Source of the DNA: Gemmatimonadota bacterium
Lineage (GTDB): Bacteria > Gemmatimonadota > Gemmatimonadetes > Longimicrobiales > Gaopeijiaceae
Assembly: GCA_041390105.1 (NCBI GenBank)
Contig: JAWKQO010000001.1
Location: 1,924,001 to 1,988,000, forward strand
Direction of reading: 5' to 3'
DNA: 64,000 bases
Each line of letters begins with the position of its first letter. The first letter of the stretch is position 1. Below are positions 43,981 to 52,178 of this stretch, in pieces. Made by a program: the position numbers and the translations under genes. The notes below the pieces were generated by a model, which was given only the letters and a program-made list of their open reading frames with translations, made no database searches and was not told the origin of the DNA.

Positions 43981-46047
43981 ATGCCCTCGCGATCCGACCC
44001 CAAGCGACTCGGCAGCGCCGAGATCAAGATCCACCCCCGTCTTCGCATGATCCGCAACGGCAGCTCGGAGGTGAACACCCTCCGGGCGGAGCACGCCGCC
44101 TGCTTGCGGGTCCGGGGGGAGGCGGAGGGTGCCGTGCCGCCGCTGCTCCGGGGGGCGTGCGCGACCCCGCTGCCCGCGCCCGAGACGCTTCCCCGCCCAC
44201 TCAAGAAGCACAAGCTGAAGAAGGTGCCCTCGGACGTCGAGGTGAATCTCTTCGTCACCCTGTCGGACGATGCTGCGGTGTGGTCCGGCCGGACCTCCGG
44301 TGACTTCCGCGCCGGCACCGGCACCCTGCGGACGGCGACCCGACGCCTCGACGACCTCGCGTCGTTGGTGGGTTCGGCGGAAGTCCAGTACGTGGAACCG
44401 GGGGAGACACTGCAAGCGCCCACTCCCGCCATCGCATCCGGCTCGCCGGTCGCACCGGACCCGGCGGTCCGGCGCTTCGGAGACGCGGCCCAGCACCACG
44501 AGGGCGAGGGGGTGCTGATCGGGATCATCGACGTTCAAGGCTTCGACTTCGCGCATGCGGATTTCCTGGACGGCGAGGACACACGTTGGGTGCGGATCTG
44601 GGACCAAGGGGGGAACGCCAGACCCAGCCCTGCCGCGCGCAACGGCGGCCGGGGGTTCGACTACGGCGCCGAGTTCCGCAAGGAGGACCTGAACGAGGCG
44701 CTGCGCGCCTCGCCTTCGCTGGGTGTCCCGCCGCAGGAGATCGAGCGGCAGTCGCAGATGATCGCGGCGTCCCACGGCACCCACGTGGCGTCCATTGCCG
44801 CCGGGAACCGCGGCATCTGCCGCAAGGCCATGCTGGCCGGGGTGCTGGTGGCGCTCACGGACGAGGATCTGGATCGCCGCCGGTCGTTCTACGACTCCAC
44901 GCGCATCGCCGAGGCCATCGAGTATCTGCTGGCGCTCTCACTGGAGTTGGGCCGGGTACCCATCTCCATCAACATCAGCCTGGGGACCAACGGACACGCG
45001 CACGACGCCAGCTCCGCCATCAGCCGCTGGATCGACTCCGCGCTCACGCAGCGCGGGCGGGCGATCGCGGTGGCGGCCGGTAATGCCGGTCAAGAGAGCG
45101 CGCTCTACGACGGCGACGTGGGCTTCGTCATGGGGCGTGTGCACGCGAGCGGCCGGATACCGGCGGCGGGGCTCACCCGGGACCTGGGATGGCAGGTGGT
45201 GGGGAACGGTATCGCCGATCTGTCGGAGAACGAGATGGAGATCTGGCACCCCGCGCAGGACCGGCTCTCGGTATCGCTCAGGCCGCCCGGCGGCGACTGG
45301 TTGGGGCCGGTGCAGCCAGGGCAGTACATCGAGAACCACCAGCTACCCGACGGGAGCTACGTCAGCATCTACAACGAGGTGTATCACCACGCCAACGGCG
45401 AGAACTACATCGCGCTCTACCTGAGCCCCTTGCTGTCGGCCGACGGAGTCGTGGGGATCTCGTCCGGCGAGTGGATGGTGCGTCTCGAGGGAGAAGAGAT
45501 CCACGACGGGAGCTTTCACGCCTGGATCGAGCGGGATGACCCGCGACGCCTGGGGCCGGTGGGCGAGAAAGAGGCATGGCGCTTCCCCTCCTTCTTCTCG
45601 GAGGGCTCCTACGTGGACGACTCCACCGTGAGCTCGCTGGCCTGCGGCCAACGGGTTCTGTCCGTGGCCAACCTGGATGAGGCGTCGAGCCGCATCAATC
45701 CGACGTCCAGCCAGGGACCCACGCGCGATGGGCGCGCCAAGCCCGATGTCGCGGCCCCCGGAACGGACATCGTGGCCGCACGTGGATTCGAGCCGGATCA
45801 GGAGTGGGTGGCCATGACCGGCACCAGCATGGCCAGTCCCTTCGTATGCGGCGTGGCGGGCCTGATGCTGGCGGTGGCCCCGGACCTGACCGCCGCCCAG
45901 ATCCACGGCATCATGCGTCGCACCGCGACGCCGCTTCCGGGCCACGACTACCGCTGGCAGAACGACGCGGGCTTCGGGCGGCTCAACCCGGACGCCTGTT
46001 TGCGCGAGGCCCGCGCCCTCCAGGAGCGGGAGGACGTGACGCCATGA
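43981..46047 (+). CDS. Subtilase (S8) peptidase without signal peptide, with propeptide-like N-domain and inserted beta domain
   Basis: Serine protease of 688 residues. The N-terminal 150 residues hold a propeptide-like domain: KIHPRLRMIRNGSSEVNTLR, then VEVNLFVTLSDD and VQYVEPGETLQAP as in inhibitor-I9-like propeptides. The catalytic triad is intact: IGIIDVQGFDFAH (Asp), SHGTHVASIAAG (His) and GTSMASPFVCG (Ser). Between His and Ser there is an insertion of about 150 residues (IWHPAQDRLSV, WMVRLEGEEIHDGSFHAWIE), which resembles the jelly-roll insert of Csp-type subtilases. No signal peptide or lipobox is visible, so it is probably intracellular or exported by another route. It overlaps the metallo-beta-lactamase gene by ATGA. 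The ATG at 43981 was preferred over a GTG two codons upstream. Confidence 0.9.
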   Translation: MPSRSDPKRLGSAEIKIHPRLRMIRNGSSEVNTLRAEHAACLRVRGEAEGAVPPLLRGACATPLPAPETLPRPLKKHKLKKVPSDVEVNLFVTLSDDAAVWSGRTSGDFRAGTGTLRTATRRLDDLASLVGSAEVQYVEPGETLQAPTPAIASGSPVAPDPAVRRFGDAAQHHEGEGVLIGIIDVQGFDFAHADFLDGEDTRWVRIWDQGGNARPSPAARNGGRGFDYGAEFRKEDLNEALRASPSLGVPPQEIERQSQMIAASHGTHVASIAAGNRGICRKAMLAGVLVALTDEDLDRRRSFYDSTRIAEAIEYLLALSLELGRVPISINISLGTNGHAHDASSAISRWIDSALTQRGRAIAVAAGNAGQESALYDGDVGFVMGRVHASGRIPAAGLTRDLGWQVVGNGIADLSENEMEIWHPAQDRLSVSLRPPGGDWLGPVQPGQYIENHQLPDGSYVSIYNEVYHHANGENYIALYLSPLLSADGVVGISSGEWMVRLEGEEIHDGSFHAWIERDDPRRLGPVGEKEAWRFPSFFSEGSYVDDSTVSSLACGQRVLSVANLDEASSRINPTSSQGPTRDGRAKPDVAAPGTDIVAARGFEPDQEWVAMTGTSMASPFVCGVAGLMLAVAPDLTAAQIHGIMRRTATPLPGHDYRWQNDAGFGRLNPDACLREARALQEREDVTP

Positions 46048-47345
46048 AGATCCGGGTGTTCCACGCGGCCGAGGGGGATTGTCTGTTGGTGACGAGCCGG
46101 GACGGTCGCACCCTTCTGGTGGACGGCGGCATGTCTCATTCGTTCCGCGCTCATGCCGCGCCGTTCCTCGGCCAGATGCGTCGGGCGGGCGAACACCTCG
46201 ACGTCGTCTGCGTCTCGCACATCGACGGAGATCACATCTCCGGCATCCTGCGGATGATGGACGACCACGTGGCCTGGGTGGTCCACCGGCACCACCTGGA
46301 CCACGGACACGCCACGCATCCACAACCTGAGTCTCCCGAGCCCCCGGACATCGGCGAGATCTGGCACAACGCCTTCCATGAACAGGTGGGAGACAACGCC
46401 GGACCCATCGCCGACCTGTACGCCGCCATGGCGCGGCTGCTCGTCTACCATCCCGATCCCGGCCAGCAAGTGCTCGGCACTTCGCGCACGGATCTGGCCT
46501 TCAGTCAGAAGCAGGCCATCCAACTGTCGCGTCGCGTCGGGGCCGCGCAGCTCGGCATCCCGTTGAATCCGCCCAGCCAGGGGCGCCTCCTGTTTGCGCG
46601 CGACGACCAGGACCCCGTCCCTCTGGGCAGCGCCTCCGTGCGCATTCTGGGGCCGTTCGAGGAGGACCTGGCGGCGCTGCGCAGCGAATGGGACGCCTGG
46701 CTGGACGCCAACGCCAAGGTGCTGAGGGAGATCCGCGAGGCCGCCGACGCGGACGAGCGCGATCTGGCGGGAACCGGCCTGGCCGCGGCGCGAGCTCAGC
46801 TACGGCTCGCCGCCACCGAGCTGGGAAACCGCGGCAAGGTCACGGTCCCCAATCTGGCCTCGATTCTCCTGTTGGTGGAGGAGGAGGGCCGGACCGCGCT
46901 CCTCACCGGCGACGGCCACGGCAGCGACGTGCTGAAGGGACTCGAGCGCACCGGAGTGATCGAGCCGGGAGGGGGCCTTCATGTGGACGTGCTCAAGGTC
47001 CAGCACCACGGCTCTGAACACAACGTGAGCGAGGTCTTCGCCAAGCGCATCACCGCGGACCACTATCTCTTCTGCGGGGACGGCGCCCACCACAACCCCG
47101 ACCTGGCGGTGATCGACGTGTTCCTGCGCTCACGCGTGGGAAAGGACCACGAGCGCAGCGACAATCCCGAGGTGGACCGTCCCTTCCGGCTCTGGTTCAG
47201 CTCCAGCCCCACTGCTCTGCACATCCCCGCCCGCGCGACCCACATGGAGAACGTGCGTGAGCGGGTACGGGACTACCAGGGAGAGCATCCGGGCCGGTTT
47301 CGCTATTCGTTCCTGCGCCATTCCAGTCTGGAGATCGAGATCTAG
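46044..47345 (+). CDS. ComEC/Rec2-like metallo-beta-lactamase-fold hydrolase
   Basis: Soluble MBL-fold protein of 433 residues with no membrane segment and no signal peptide. It begins KIRVFHAAEGDCLLV and contains LLVDGGMSHSF, the HxDxDH-type metal motif SHIDGDHISG (second position Ile), ALLTGDGHGSDVL (metal Asp) and VLKVQHHGSEHNV (metal His), the pattern of the ComEC-like MBL group. Two Asp/Glu-rich helical inserts lie between the metal motifs (around 46330-46840). Its ATG overlaps the protease stop (ATGA), so the two are translationally coupled and probably work together. MBL proteins of this group include nucleases and cyclic-nucleotide enzymes; the activity is unproven. Confidence 0.85.
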   Translation: MKIRVFHAAEGDCLLVTSRDGRTLLVDGGMSHSFRAHAAPFLGQMRRAGEHLDVVCVSHIDGDHISGILRMMDDHVAWVVHRHHLDHGHATHPQPESPEPPDIGEIWHNAFHEQVGDNAGPIADLYAAMARLLVYHPDPGQQVLGTSRTDLAFSQKQAIQLSRRVGAAQLGIPLNPPSQGRLLFARDDQDPVPLGSASVRILGPFEEDLAALRSEWDAWLDANAKVLREIREAADADERDLAGTGLAAARAQLRLAATELGNRGKVTVPNLASILLLVEEEGRTALLTGDGHGSDVLKGLERTGVIEPGGGLHVDVLKVQHHGSEHNVSEVFAKRITADHYLFCGDGAHHNPDLAVIDVFLRSRVGKDHERSDNPEVDRPFRLWFSSSPTALHIPARATHMENVRERVRDYQGEHPGRFRYSFLRHSSLEIEI

Positions 47346-47376
47346 GCGCTCGAGCCGCCGCCACGAGCACCTCGGA

Positions 47377-47399
47377 CGTGGCGAGGGGAGTCAGCCACG
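47377..47399. terminator. Weak stem-loop between convergent genes
   Basis: CGTGGC, 11-base loop, GCCACG in the 80-base gap between the MBL gene (plus) and the LEA-type lipoprotein gene (minus). The loop is long and no T-run follows. Confidence 0.3.
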
Positions 47400-47425
47400 C
47401 CGTCTGGCCGGCGCGGCCGCGGTTG

Positions 47426-48025
47426 CTATCCGCCCACGTTCTCGCTCAGAATGGTGATGGGCGTCGGATAGCGGATGGGACCCAAGGCCGTGTCGATGAT
47501 GGGCAGCGCGCGCAGCTTCACGTTCTTGGGTGCGCCGCCCTGACCACTCAGAGACAGCGCCAATTCGACCAGATCCCGGGCGCTGCCCTCGAAGAAGTCC
47601 ACCAGGTCGAGACCGACATGAATCGGCACCGCGGTGCGAACCCCCGGGGGAAGCACGGTGGCCTGGTCGAAGACGCCGCTGACGGTCTCGCGATCCTCCA
47701 GCAACAACGTCCACTCCATGCGCACCAGGCGCGCCTGGGTTGGGTTCTCCTCCGGGTTCAGCGCGCCCACCACCAGGTCCAGCTCCAACGGAAGGCTCCC
47801 CGCCGCGATCGAGGCTCCCACCCGGGCGATGTCGAATCCGCTCACGTCGGCGATCGAGCGCACACGGTCCAGCTCCAGACCGGCCAGTCGCACGTGCTCG
47901 GCCCGATCCAGGCTGAAGTCGACGCGCTCCAGGGCCGCGATCTCCCGCAGCGTCTGGCACCCCCCCAGCAGCAGAACGCCGGCGACGAGCGCCAGGCTCC
48001 GTCGCGGACCTCGGCTGGACTTCAA
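47426..48025 (-). CDS. LEA type-2/WHy-domain lipoprotein
   Basis: Lipoprotein of 199 residues with lipobox LLLGGC (Cys about residue 22) and a Late-Embryogenesis-Abundant-14-like beta domain: ERVDFSLDRAEHVRLAGLELDRVRSIADVSGFDIARV, LPLELDLVVGALNPEENPTQ, VRMEWTLLLEDRETVSGVF. The start is TTG at 48025, which makes a TTGA overlap with the upstream lipoprotein stop; this frame then gives a perfect KSSRGPRRS n-region and signal peptide, while longer versions have none. WHy-domain lipoproteins are linked to desiccation or envelope stress in other organisms. Confidence 0.82.
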   Translation of the reverse strand: MKSSRGPRRSLALVAGVLLLGGCQTLREIAALERVDFSLDRAEHVRLAGLELDRVRSIADVSGFDIARVGASIAAGSLPLELDLVVGALNPEENPTQARLVRMEWTLLLEDRETVSGVFDQATVLPPGVRTAVPIHVGLDLVDFFEGSARDLVELALSLSGQGGAPKNVKLRALPIIDTALGPIRYPTPITILSENVGG

Positions 48026-48702
48026 CGCGACACCGTCCAGTCCTCGACCCGCACCTGCAGGTTGTGGGAAACTCGCACACCGACGATGCCGTCCACGTCC
48101 ACCTCGGACGTCGGAAGCGTCGCGACCTGGGTTCCATTCACGGCGAAGTGCACGAGGTCGCCGACCCGTACCACCGACAGGGCGTTCGTCACGTCGCCCG
48201 CGCCGGTCGCGGAGTGGACAGCGGACTCCTCGATCCACCCATCCGTGACGTTGGGGGTCTCCTCGCCGAGACGCCGCTTGATCAGATAGCGACCGTCGGC
48301 GCGGACCAGGAAGTAGCTATAGCGCTGGGAGGGACCCTCCAGGTCACTTCCACCGAAGAAAAGGCCGAGGCCCTCGCGGTGCCCTGGAGGCGCGCCGACC
48401 TCGGTGAGCGTAGCGGACAGCGTGAAGTCACCGGAAACGACCTGCGAGGGATCCCAGGCGATGCCATGCGGTCCGGTCTGGATCTCCCACCCTCCCGGGA
48501 TGGTGCTCACGTGATAGTCGGCTCGGTTGGCGTCCGCCCGATCGAGCCGCACCGACAGGGCGGCCGGAGCCGCCGCGGCAGCGGCCGTGGGCGCGATGTC
48601 GGGGTCATCCCCCATGGCGTCCCCGGCTGGGGCGGGTTGGTCACCGCCGCCGCAAGCGATCGTCAGCATCACGAGAGGCAGCCAGCGCGTGCGTCGCTTC
48701 AT
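48022..48702 (-). CDS. Lipoprotein with concanavalin-like/DUF1080-like domain
   Basis: Lipoprotein of 226 residues with lipobox VMLTIAC, an Ala/Pro-rich linker and a beta-sandwich domain: PGGWEIQTGPHGIAWDPSQVVSGDFTLSATL, REGLGLFFGGSDLEGPSQRYSYFLVRADGRYLIKRR, and HFAVNGTQVATLP, similar to LamG/3-keto-disaccharide hydrolase-like modules, which bind or cleave sugars. GGAGG seven bases before the ATG. It is followed by the coupled LEA lipoprotein. Divergent from the trypsin-type gene. Confidence 0.8.
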   Translation of the reverse strand: MKRRTRWLPLVMLTIACGGGDQPAPAGDAMGDDPDIAPTAAAAAAPAALSVRLDRADANRADYHVSTIPGGWEIQTGPHGIAWDPSQVVSGDFTLSATLTEVGAPPGHREGLGLFFGGSDLEGPSQRYSYFLVRADGRYLIKRRLGEETPNVTDGWIEESAVHSATGAGDVTNALSVVRVGDLVHFAVNGTQVATLPTSEVDVDGIVGVRVSHNLQVRVEDWTVSR

Positions 48703-48823
48703 CGTCGAACCTCCAGGGATGGGGCCACAGGTGCTTGCCCGGCCGGTCCGGGGCGGAGCACCTTGGCCCCGCGAATCTCCTCCTAGGGGTAACCCTTTCG
48801 TTGGGCGAGCGGTAGCAGAACGC

Positions 48824-50233
48824 ATGACGAAGCTCTGGAGCCCCATCCCCTTCCTCCTGGCCCTGGTGGCCGCCTGCGGGGACGGCGGGTCCACCGCCCC
48901 CCCGGCGCCCGCGGCCAACCAACCGCCGGTGGCGCGTTTTTCGGCCACCCCCACCAGCGGGGACGCCCCGCTGCCGGTGAGCTTCGACGCGACCGCCTCC
49001 GCGGATCCGGACGGAACGTTGGCGGGCTACGCCTGGACGTTCGGGGATGGAGGTACCGGCACGGGGGCCACGACCACCCACACCTACGGCACACCCGGCC
49101 AGTACACGGCGCGTCTGGTGGTGACGGACGCCCGCGGTGCGGCGGACACGGCGAGCACAGGCATCACCGTGAACACGGCCCCCGGCACCGGCGCCGCCAC
49201 GTTGCGCGGGACGGTCTGGCACGATCTGGACGGCGACGGCGTCCGCGACAGCGGAGAGCCGGGATCGGCCGGTCGGACCGTCTTTCTGGATCGGGACGGA
49301 GACTCCGAGCGCGACGCTGGAGAGCCCTCGGCCGTGACGGACACCACAGGCGCCTATGCCTTCACCGGCCTGGACGAGTCCATGTCGCATACGGTGGTGC
49401 TGGAGATGACCCTGGGCTGGACACCCACGTTCACCGGACCGGCCCCGGCCGTGCCCCTCCAACAGGCTCGCATCATCGGGGGGACCGACACCACGATCGA
49501 GACCTATCCGTTCCAGGTATCGCTCAGGATGGATCTCGGGGGCGGGACGACCGCCCTCTGCGGCGGGACGCTGATCGCTGCACGCTGGGTCATGACGGCC
49601 GCACACTGCGTGGACGGCCTCACGGCTCCGGACGTCACCGTGCGCGTGGGGAGCACCATCTATCATAGTGGTGGGACGGTCGCGGGGGTGAGCCGCCTGC
49701 GCATCTTCCCCGCCTATGGCCAGAACGCCACGTTCGACTCCGATCTGGCCCTGCTGGAGTTGGACCGGCCCTTCATGGTGCGGCGGATCTGGCCCGACGA
49801 CGGATCCGATCCCACCCTCTCCGCGGCAGGCGTGGTCGGGACCATCATCGGATGGGGTCTCACCCTGCCCACGGGGTCCGTGTCCGAGGTCCTCCAGGTC
49901 GCACCGCTTCCGGTCATCTCGACTCAGCAGTGCAGCCAGGTCGTCCAGAACCTGACGGATGGAATGATCTGCGGCGCGCCGACCTTGGGCACCGGATCGT
50001 GTCAGGGAGACAGCGGCGGTCCCTTCCTCGTCGAGGACGGCGCGCGCTGGGTGGAGATCGGCATCACCAGCTTCGGCTTCCGCTGCGCCGCCCAGCCGGG
50101 GGTCTACGCGCGTGTGTCTTCTCTCTATGGCTACATCGAGTCCCAGGTACCGCCCGAACCCAACCCCGTCTTCCAGGTCGGCTTCACGGCCGACACACTC
50201 CAGCGCGTGATCGACTTCGGCACGTTTCGCTGA
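48824..50233 (+). CDS. Trypsin-like serine protease lipoprotein with PKD and SdrD-like domains
   Basis: Exported protease of 469 residues. Lipobox LLALVAAC, Ala/Pro linker, a PKD domain (PPVARFSATPTSG, WTFGDGGTG, ARLVVTDARGAADT), then an SdrD B-type repeat (LRGTVWHDLDGDGVRDSGEPG, a calcium-binding collagen-adhesin-like unit) and a C-terminal S1 protease beginning IIGGTD. The catalytic triad is complete: TAAHC (His), DSDLALLEL (Asp) and GDSGGP (Ser). Cysteines suit disulphides, as in secreted trypsins. The zymogen-like IIGG start suggests proteolytic activation. It lies just upstream of the Tad locus but is separated from it by about 300 bases. Confidence 0.9.
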   Translation: MTKLWSPIPFLLALVAACGDGGSTAPPAPAANQPPVARFSATPTSGDAPLPVSFDATASADPDGTLAGYAWTFGDGGTGTGATTTHTYGTPGQYTARLVVTDARGAADTASTGITVNTAPGTGAATLRGTVWHDLDGDGVRDSGEPGSAGRTVFLDRDGDSERDAGEPSAVTDTTGAYAFTGLDESMSHTVVLEMTLGWTPTFTGPAPAVPLQQARIIGGTDTTIETYPFQVSLRMDLGGGTTALCGGTLIAARWVMTAAHCVDGLTAPDVTVRVGSTIYHSGGTVAGVSRLRIFPAYGQNATFDSDLALLELDRPFMVRRIWPDDGSDPTLSAAGVVGTIIGWGLTLPTGSVSEVLQVAPLPVISTQQCSQVVQNLTDGMICGAPTLGTGSCQGDSGGPFLVEDGARWVEIGITSFGFRCAAQPGVYARVSSLYGYIESQVPPEPNPVFQVGFTADTLQRVIDFGTFR

Positions 50234-50242
50234 TCGAACCTT

Positions 50243-50286
50243 CCGCGTTTTGCTGCTGCTCCGCTGTTGCATCGTGCAAAACGCGG
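50243..50286 (+). terminator. 11-bp inverted repeat with 22-base loop after the protease gene
   Basis: CCGCGTTTTGC at 50243-50253 and its exact complement GCAAAACGCGG at 50276-50286, beginning ten bases after the trypsin-type stop. It is a likely terminator or 3'-end hairpin, and could also be a protein site near the Tad promoter. Confidence 0.55.
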
Positions 50287-50538
50287 TGCTCAGCGTCGCA
50301 GCACTCTCCACACAGCCGTCGTGCCCGCCCCACACTTTCCCAACGTCAAGGGGGGGTGGACGCGGCTGAGACCCGCCCCGCTTCTTCCATGTAAGTCGCC
50401 ATTCCACAGCAGGTTACGGAACCCCCTCCACCCCTCGCCCACCCCTGGCACACGTCCTCCATATGAGCGCCACGTCGTCCCGAGCGGCACCTGGCCGACT
50501 CGAGGAAAACCCCAATCAGTGTGTCTGGAGGAAGTTCG
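50287..50538 (+). promoter_or_regulatory. Presumed promoter region of the Tad pilus operon
   Basis: The 305-base gap 50234-50538 holds the 11-bp inverted repeat and then about 250 bases with no convincing reading frame, ending in GGAGGAAG before flp. It must hold the flp promoter. I see no clear -35/-10 pair; a TGGCAC at 50446 resembles half a sigma-54 site but lacks the matching GC 10 bases on. Confidence 0.35.
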
Positions 50539-50709
50539 ATGCCCGCCCTGCTCAACGCTCTTTGGCGTGACGAGTCCGGTCAGGACCTCACCGAGTACGT
50601 GCTGTTGATCGTCATCATCGCGCTCGGCGTGACCGCAGCCATCATCGTGCTGCGTGACCAGATCTCCGCGGTGTTCAACAACGCTGCGACGGCTCTGCAG
50701 AACAACTAG
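50539..50709 (+). CDS. flp: Flp-type (type IVb) pilin
   Basis: Major pilin of the Tad system, 56 residues. It has a short leader with Gly14, cleavage before QDLTEY, and Glu19-Tyr20 (the conserved Glu at +5), then one hydrophobic helix (VLLIVIIALGVTAAIIVL) and a short polar tail (NNAATALQNN), exactly as in Flp pilins. GGAGG about seven bases upstream supports this ATG. It is followed by an 11-bp stem-loop before the next Tad gene. Confidence 0.95.
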   Translation: MPALLNALWRDESGQDLTEYVLLIVIIALGVTAAIIVLRDQISAVFNNAATALQNN

Positions 50710-50723
50710 GGCCTCGGGACCTC

Positions 50724-50751
50724 GGGCCGGAGGCACCTTCGCCTCCGGCCC
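50724..50751 (+). terminator. Perfect 11-bp stem-loop between flp and the prepilin peptidase gene
   Basis: GGGCCGGAGGC at 50724-50734, loop ACCTTC, GCCTCCGGCCC at 50741-50751. It starts 15 bases after the flp stop and ends 20 bases before the next start. It probably acts as an attenuating or partial terminator, or as an RNA stabiliser, so that far more pilin than machinery is made. Confidence 0.7.
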
Positions 50752-50771
50752 GGACCCGATCTCCGACGCCG

Positions 50772-51311
50772 ATGAATACGCTCCCCCTCGCTCCGACCGT
50801 ACTTCTCCTGGTGCTCGCCTTGGGCGGCATCTGGTTCGACGTACGGGAACGTCGCATCCCGAACGCGCTGACCGTCAGCGTGCTCGTGGCGGCGCTGCTG
50901 TGGCGTGCGCCTCTGGGGCTCGCCGCCCTGGGGCAGGGACTCACCGGTGCCGGACTGTGTTTCGCGCTGTCGCTCCTGCTCTTCCTCACCGGAGGGCTGG
51001 GCGGCGGAGATGTGAAGATGCTCACCGCAGCTGGCGCGCTTCTCGGCCCGGCTCGTCTGGACACAGCGCTGCTGGTCATGGCTCTGGTCGGCGGTGTGAT
51101 GGCGGTGATGCAGATCCTGGCGCGTCGTCGAGTGCGCGAGACCGCTGCCAACCTTCACACGATCATCTCGACGTTCGGGCTGCGCACGTTCAACGGCTGG
51201 AAAGGCACCGGCCAGGGCGCACCCCTCACTCTCGATTCCCCGGACGCGATCGCGCTGCCGTACGGCGTGGCGATCGCGGCTGGAGCCCTGGCCGGCTGGT
51301 TTCTGGTTTGA
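50772..51311 (+). CDS. tadV: Tad prepilin peptidase (TadV/CpaA, family A24)
   Basis: Inner-membrane aspartic peptidase of 179 residues that cleaves the Flp and pseudopilin leaders. Both catalytic Asp are present: FDVRERRIPN (Asp about 23) and GGGDVKML (Asp about 80). There are about five to six hydrophobic helices and a C-terminal segment ending GALAGWFLV. It lacks the N-methyltransferase domain of PilD, as usual for Tad enzymes. It follows the flp stem-loop. Confidence 0.92.
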   Translation: MNTLPLAPTVLLLVLALGGIWFDVRERRIPNALTVSVLVAALLWRAPLGLAALGQGLTGAGLCFALSLLLFLTGGLGGGDVKMLTAAGALLGPARLDTALLVMALVGGVMAVMQILARRRVRETAANLHTIISTFGLRTFNGWKGTGQGAPLTLDSPDAIALPYGVAIAAGALAGWFLV

Positions 51312-51341
51312 CCGGCCGATCCCACACGACGTGAACTGACC

Positions 51342-52178
51342 ATGACCAAGAGATTCGGACTCGTCTTCTCCCTGGCCCTCGCCTCCGGCGCAGCCGCGGC
51401 CTGGTTGGCCTGGACGTTCCTTCGCGATACCGGCCCCACGGAGGTGCTGGGTGCAGTCCCAGCCACCGAGGTGGTCCTGGCCGCGCGCGATCTCGCGCCG
51501 GGCGAGGTGATCGAGGCACAGGACATCAAGCTGGTCTCGTGGCCGCAAGGGGACGCGCCCGCCGGGTACGCCCTCTCGCCGGCCGAGGTGGTGGGACGCG
51601 GCGTCATCGTCTCGATCCGCGCCAACGAGCCTCTCATGTCCACCAAGCTTGCCAACCGGGAAGCCGGATCCGGCCTGGCCATCACCATTCCGGCCGGTAA
51701 GCGCGCGATGAGCGTGAAGGTCGACGACGTCATCGCGGTCTCAGGGTGGGCCACGCCGGGCACCCGCGTCGATGTGGTGGCGACGCTCGACCAGGCGGCT
51801 CAGGTGGAGGAGCCTCGCACCCAGCTGGTGCTGCAGAACATCGAGGTCCTCGCCGCCGGTCAGACCACCGAGCGCGACTTCCGCGGTGAACCGAAGTCCG
51901 TGCCGGTCGTCACCTTGCTCGTGGACCCGTCCGAGGCGGAGAAGCTCACCCTGGCGACTACCAAAGGTCGGATCCAGCTGGTGCTGCGCAACCCGCTCGA
52001 TCTGGAGTTGGCCGAGACCGAAGGGACCAGCACCGGCACGTTGCTGCCTTCGTCCAAGCGGCCGACCCGCGCTCCCGTTCGACGGGCCAGCGCACCGGCG
52101 GCGGCACCCCGCCCTGCCATCGAACTGTTCCGCGGGCCCGAGAAGTCGAGCTCCGTGATCCCCGGAGGGAGCAACTAA
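51342..52178 (+). CDS. cpaB: Tad pilus assembly protein CpaB/RcpC
   Basis: Periplasmic Tad assembly protein of 278 residues that works with the secretin. One N-terminal membrane helix (LVFSLALASGAAAAWLAWTFL) is followed by a SAF-type beta-clip domain (EVVLAARDLAPGEVIEAQDIKLVSWP), then a CpaB C-domain (SGLAITIPAGKRAMSVKVDDVIAVSGWATPGTRVDVV) and a Pro/Ala-rich tail. Its stop overlaps the secretin ATG by one base. Confidence 0.93.
   Translation: MTKRFGLVFSLALASGAAAAWLAWTFLRDTGPTEVLGAVPATEVVLAARDLAPGEVIEAQDIKLVSWPQGDAPAGYALSPAEVVGRGVIVSIRANEPLMSTKLANREAGSGLAITIPAGKRAMSVKVDDVIAVSGWATPGTRVDVVATLDQAAQVEEPRTQLVLQNIEVLAAGQTTERDFRGEPKSVPVVTLLVDPSEAEKLTLATTKGRIQLVLRNPLDLELAETEGTSTGTLLPSSKRPTRAPVRRASAPAAAPRPAIELFRGPEKSSSVIPGGSN

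Noticed and set aside
42781..44784. 667-codon minus-strand frame over the dipeptidase and the subtilase start
   Set aside because: It crosses two real genes in other frames and reads as Arg/Gly/Pro-rich filler.
50446..50460. Possible sigma-54 promoter (TGGCAC) upstream of flp
   Set aside because: The required GC ten bases downstream of the GG is missing (CC is found).
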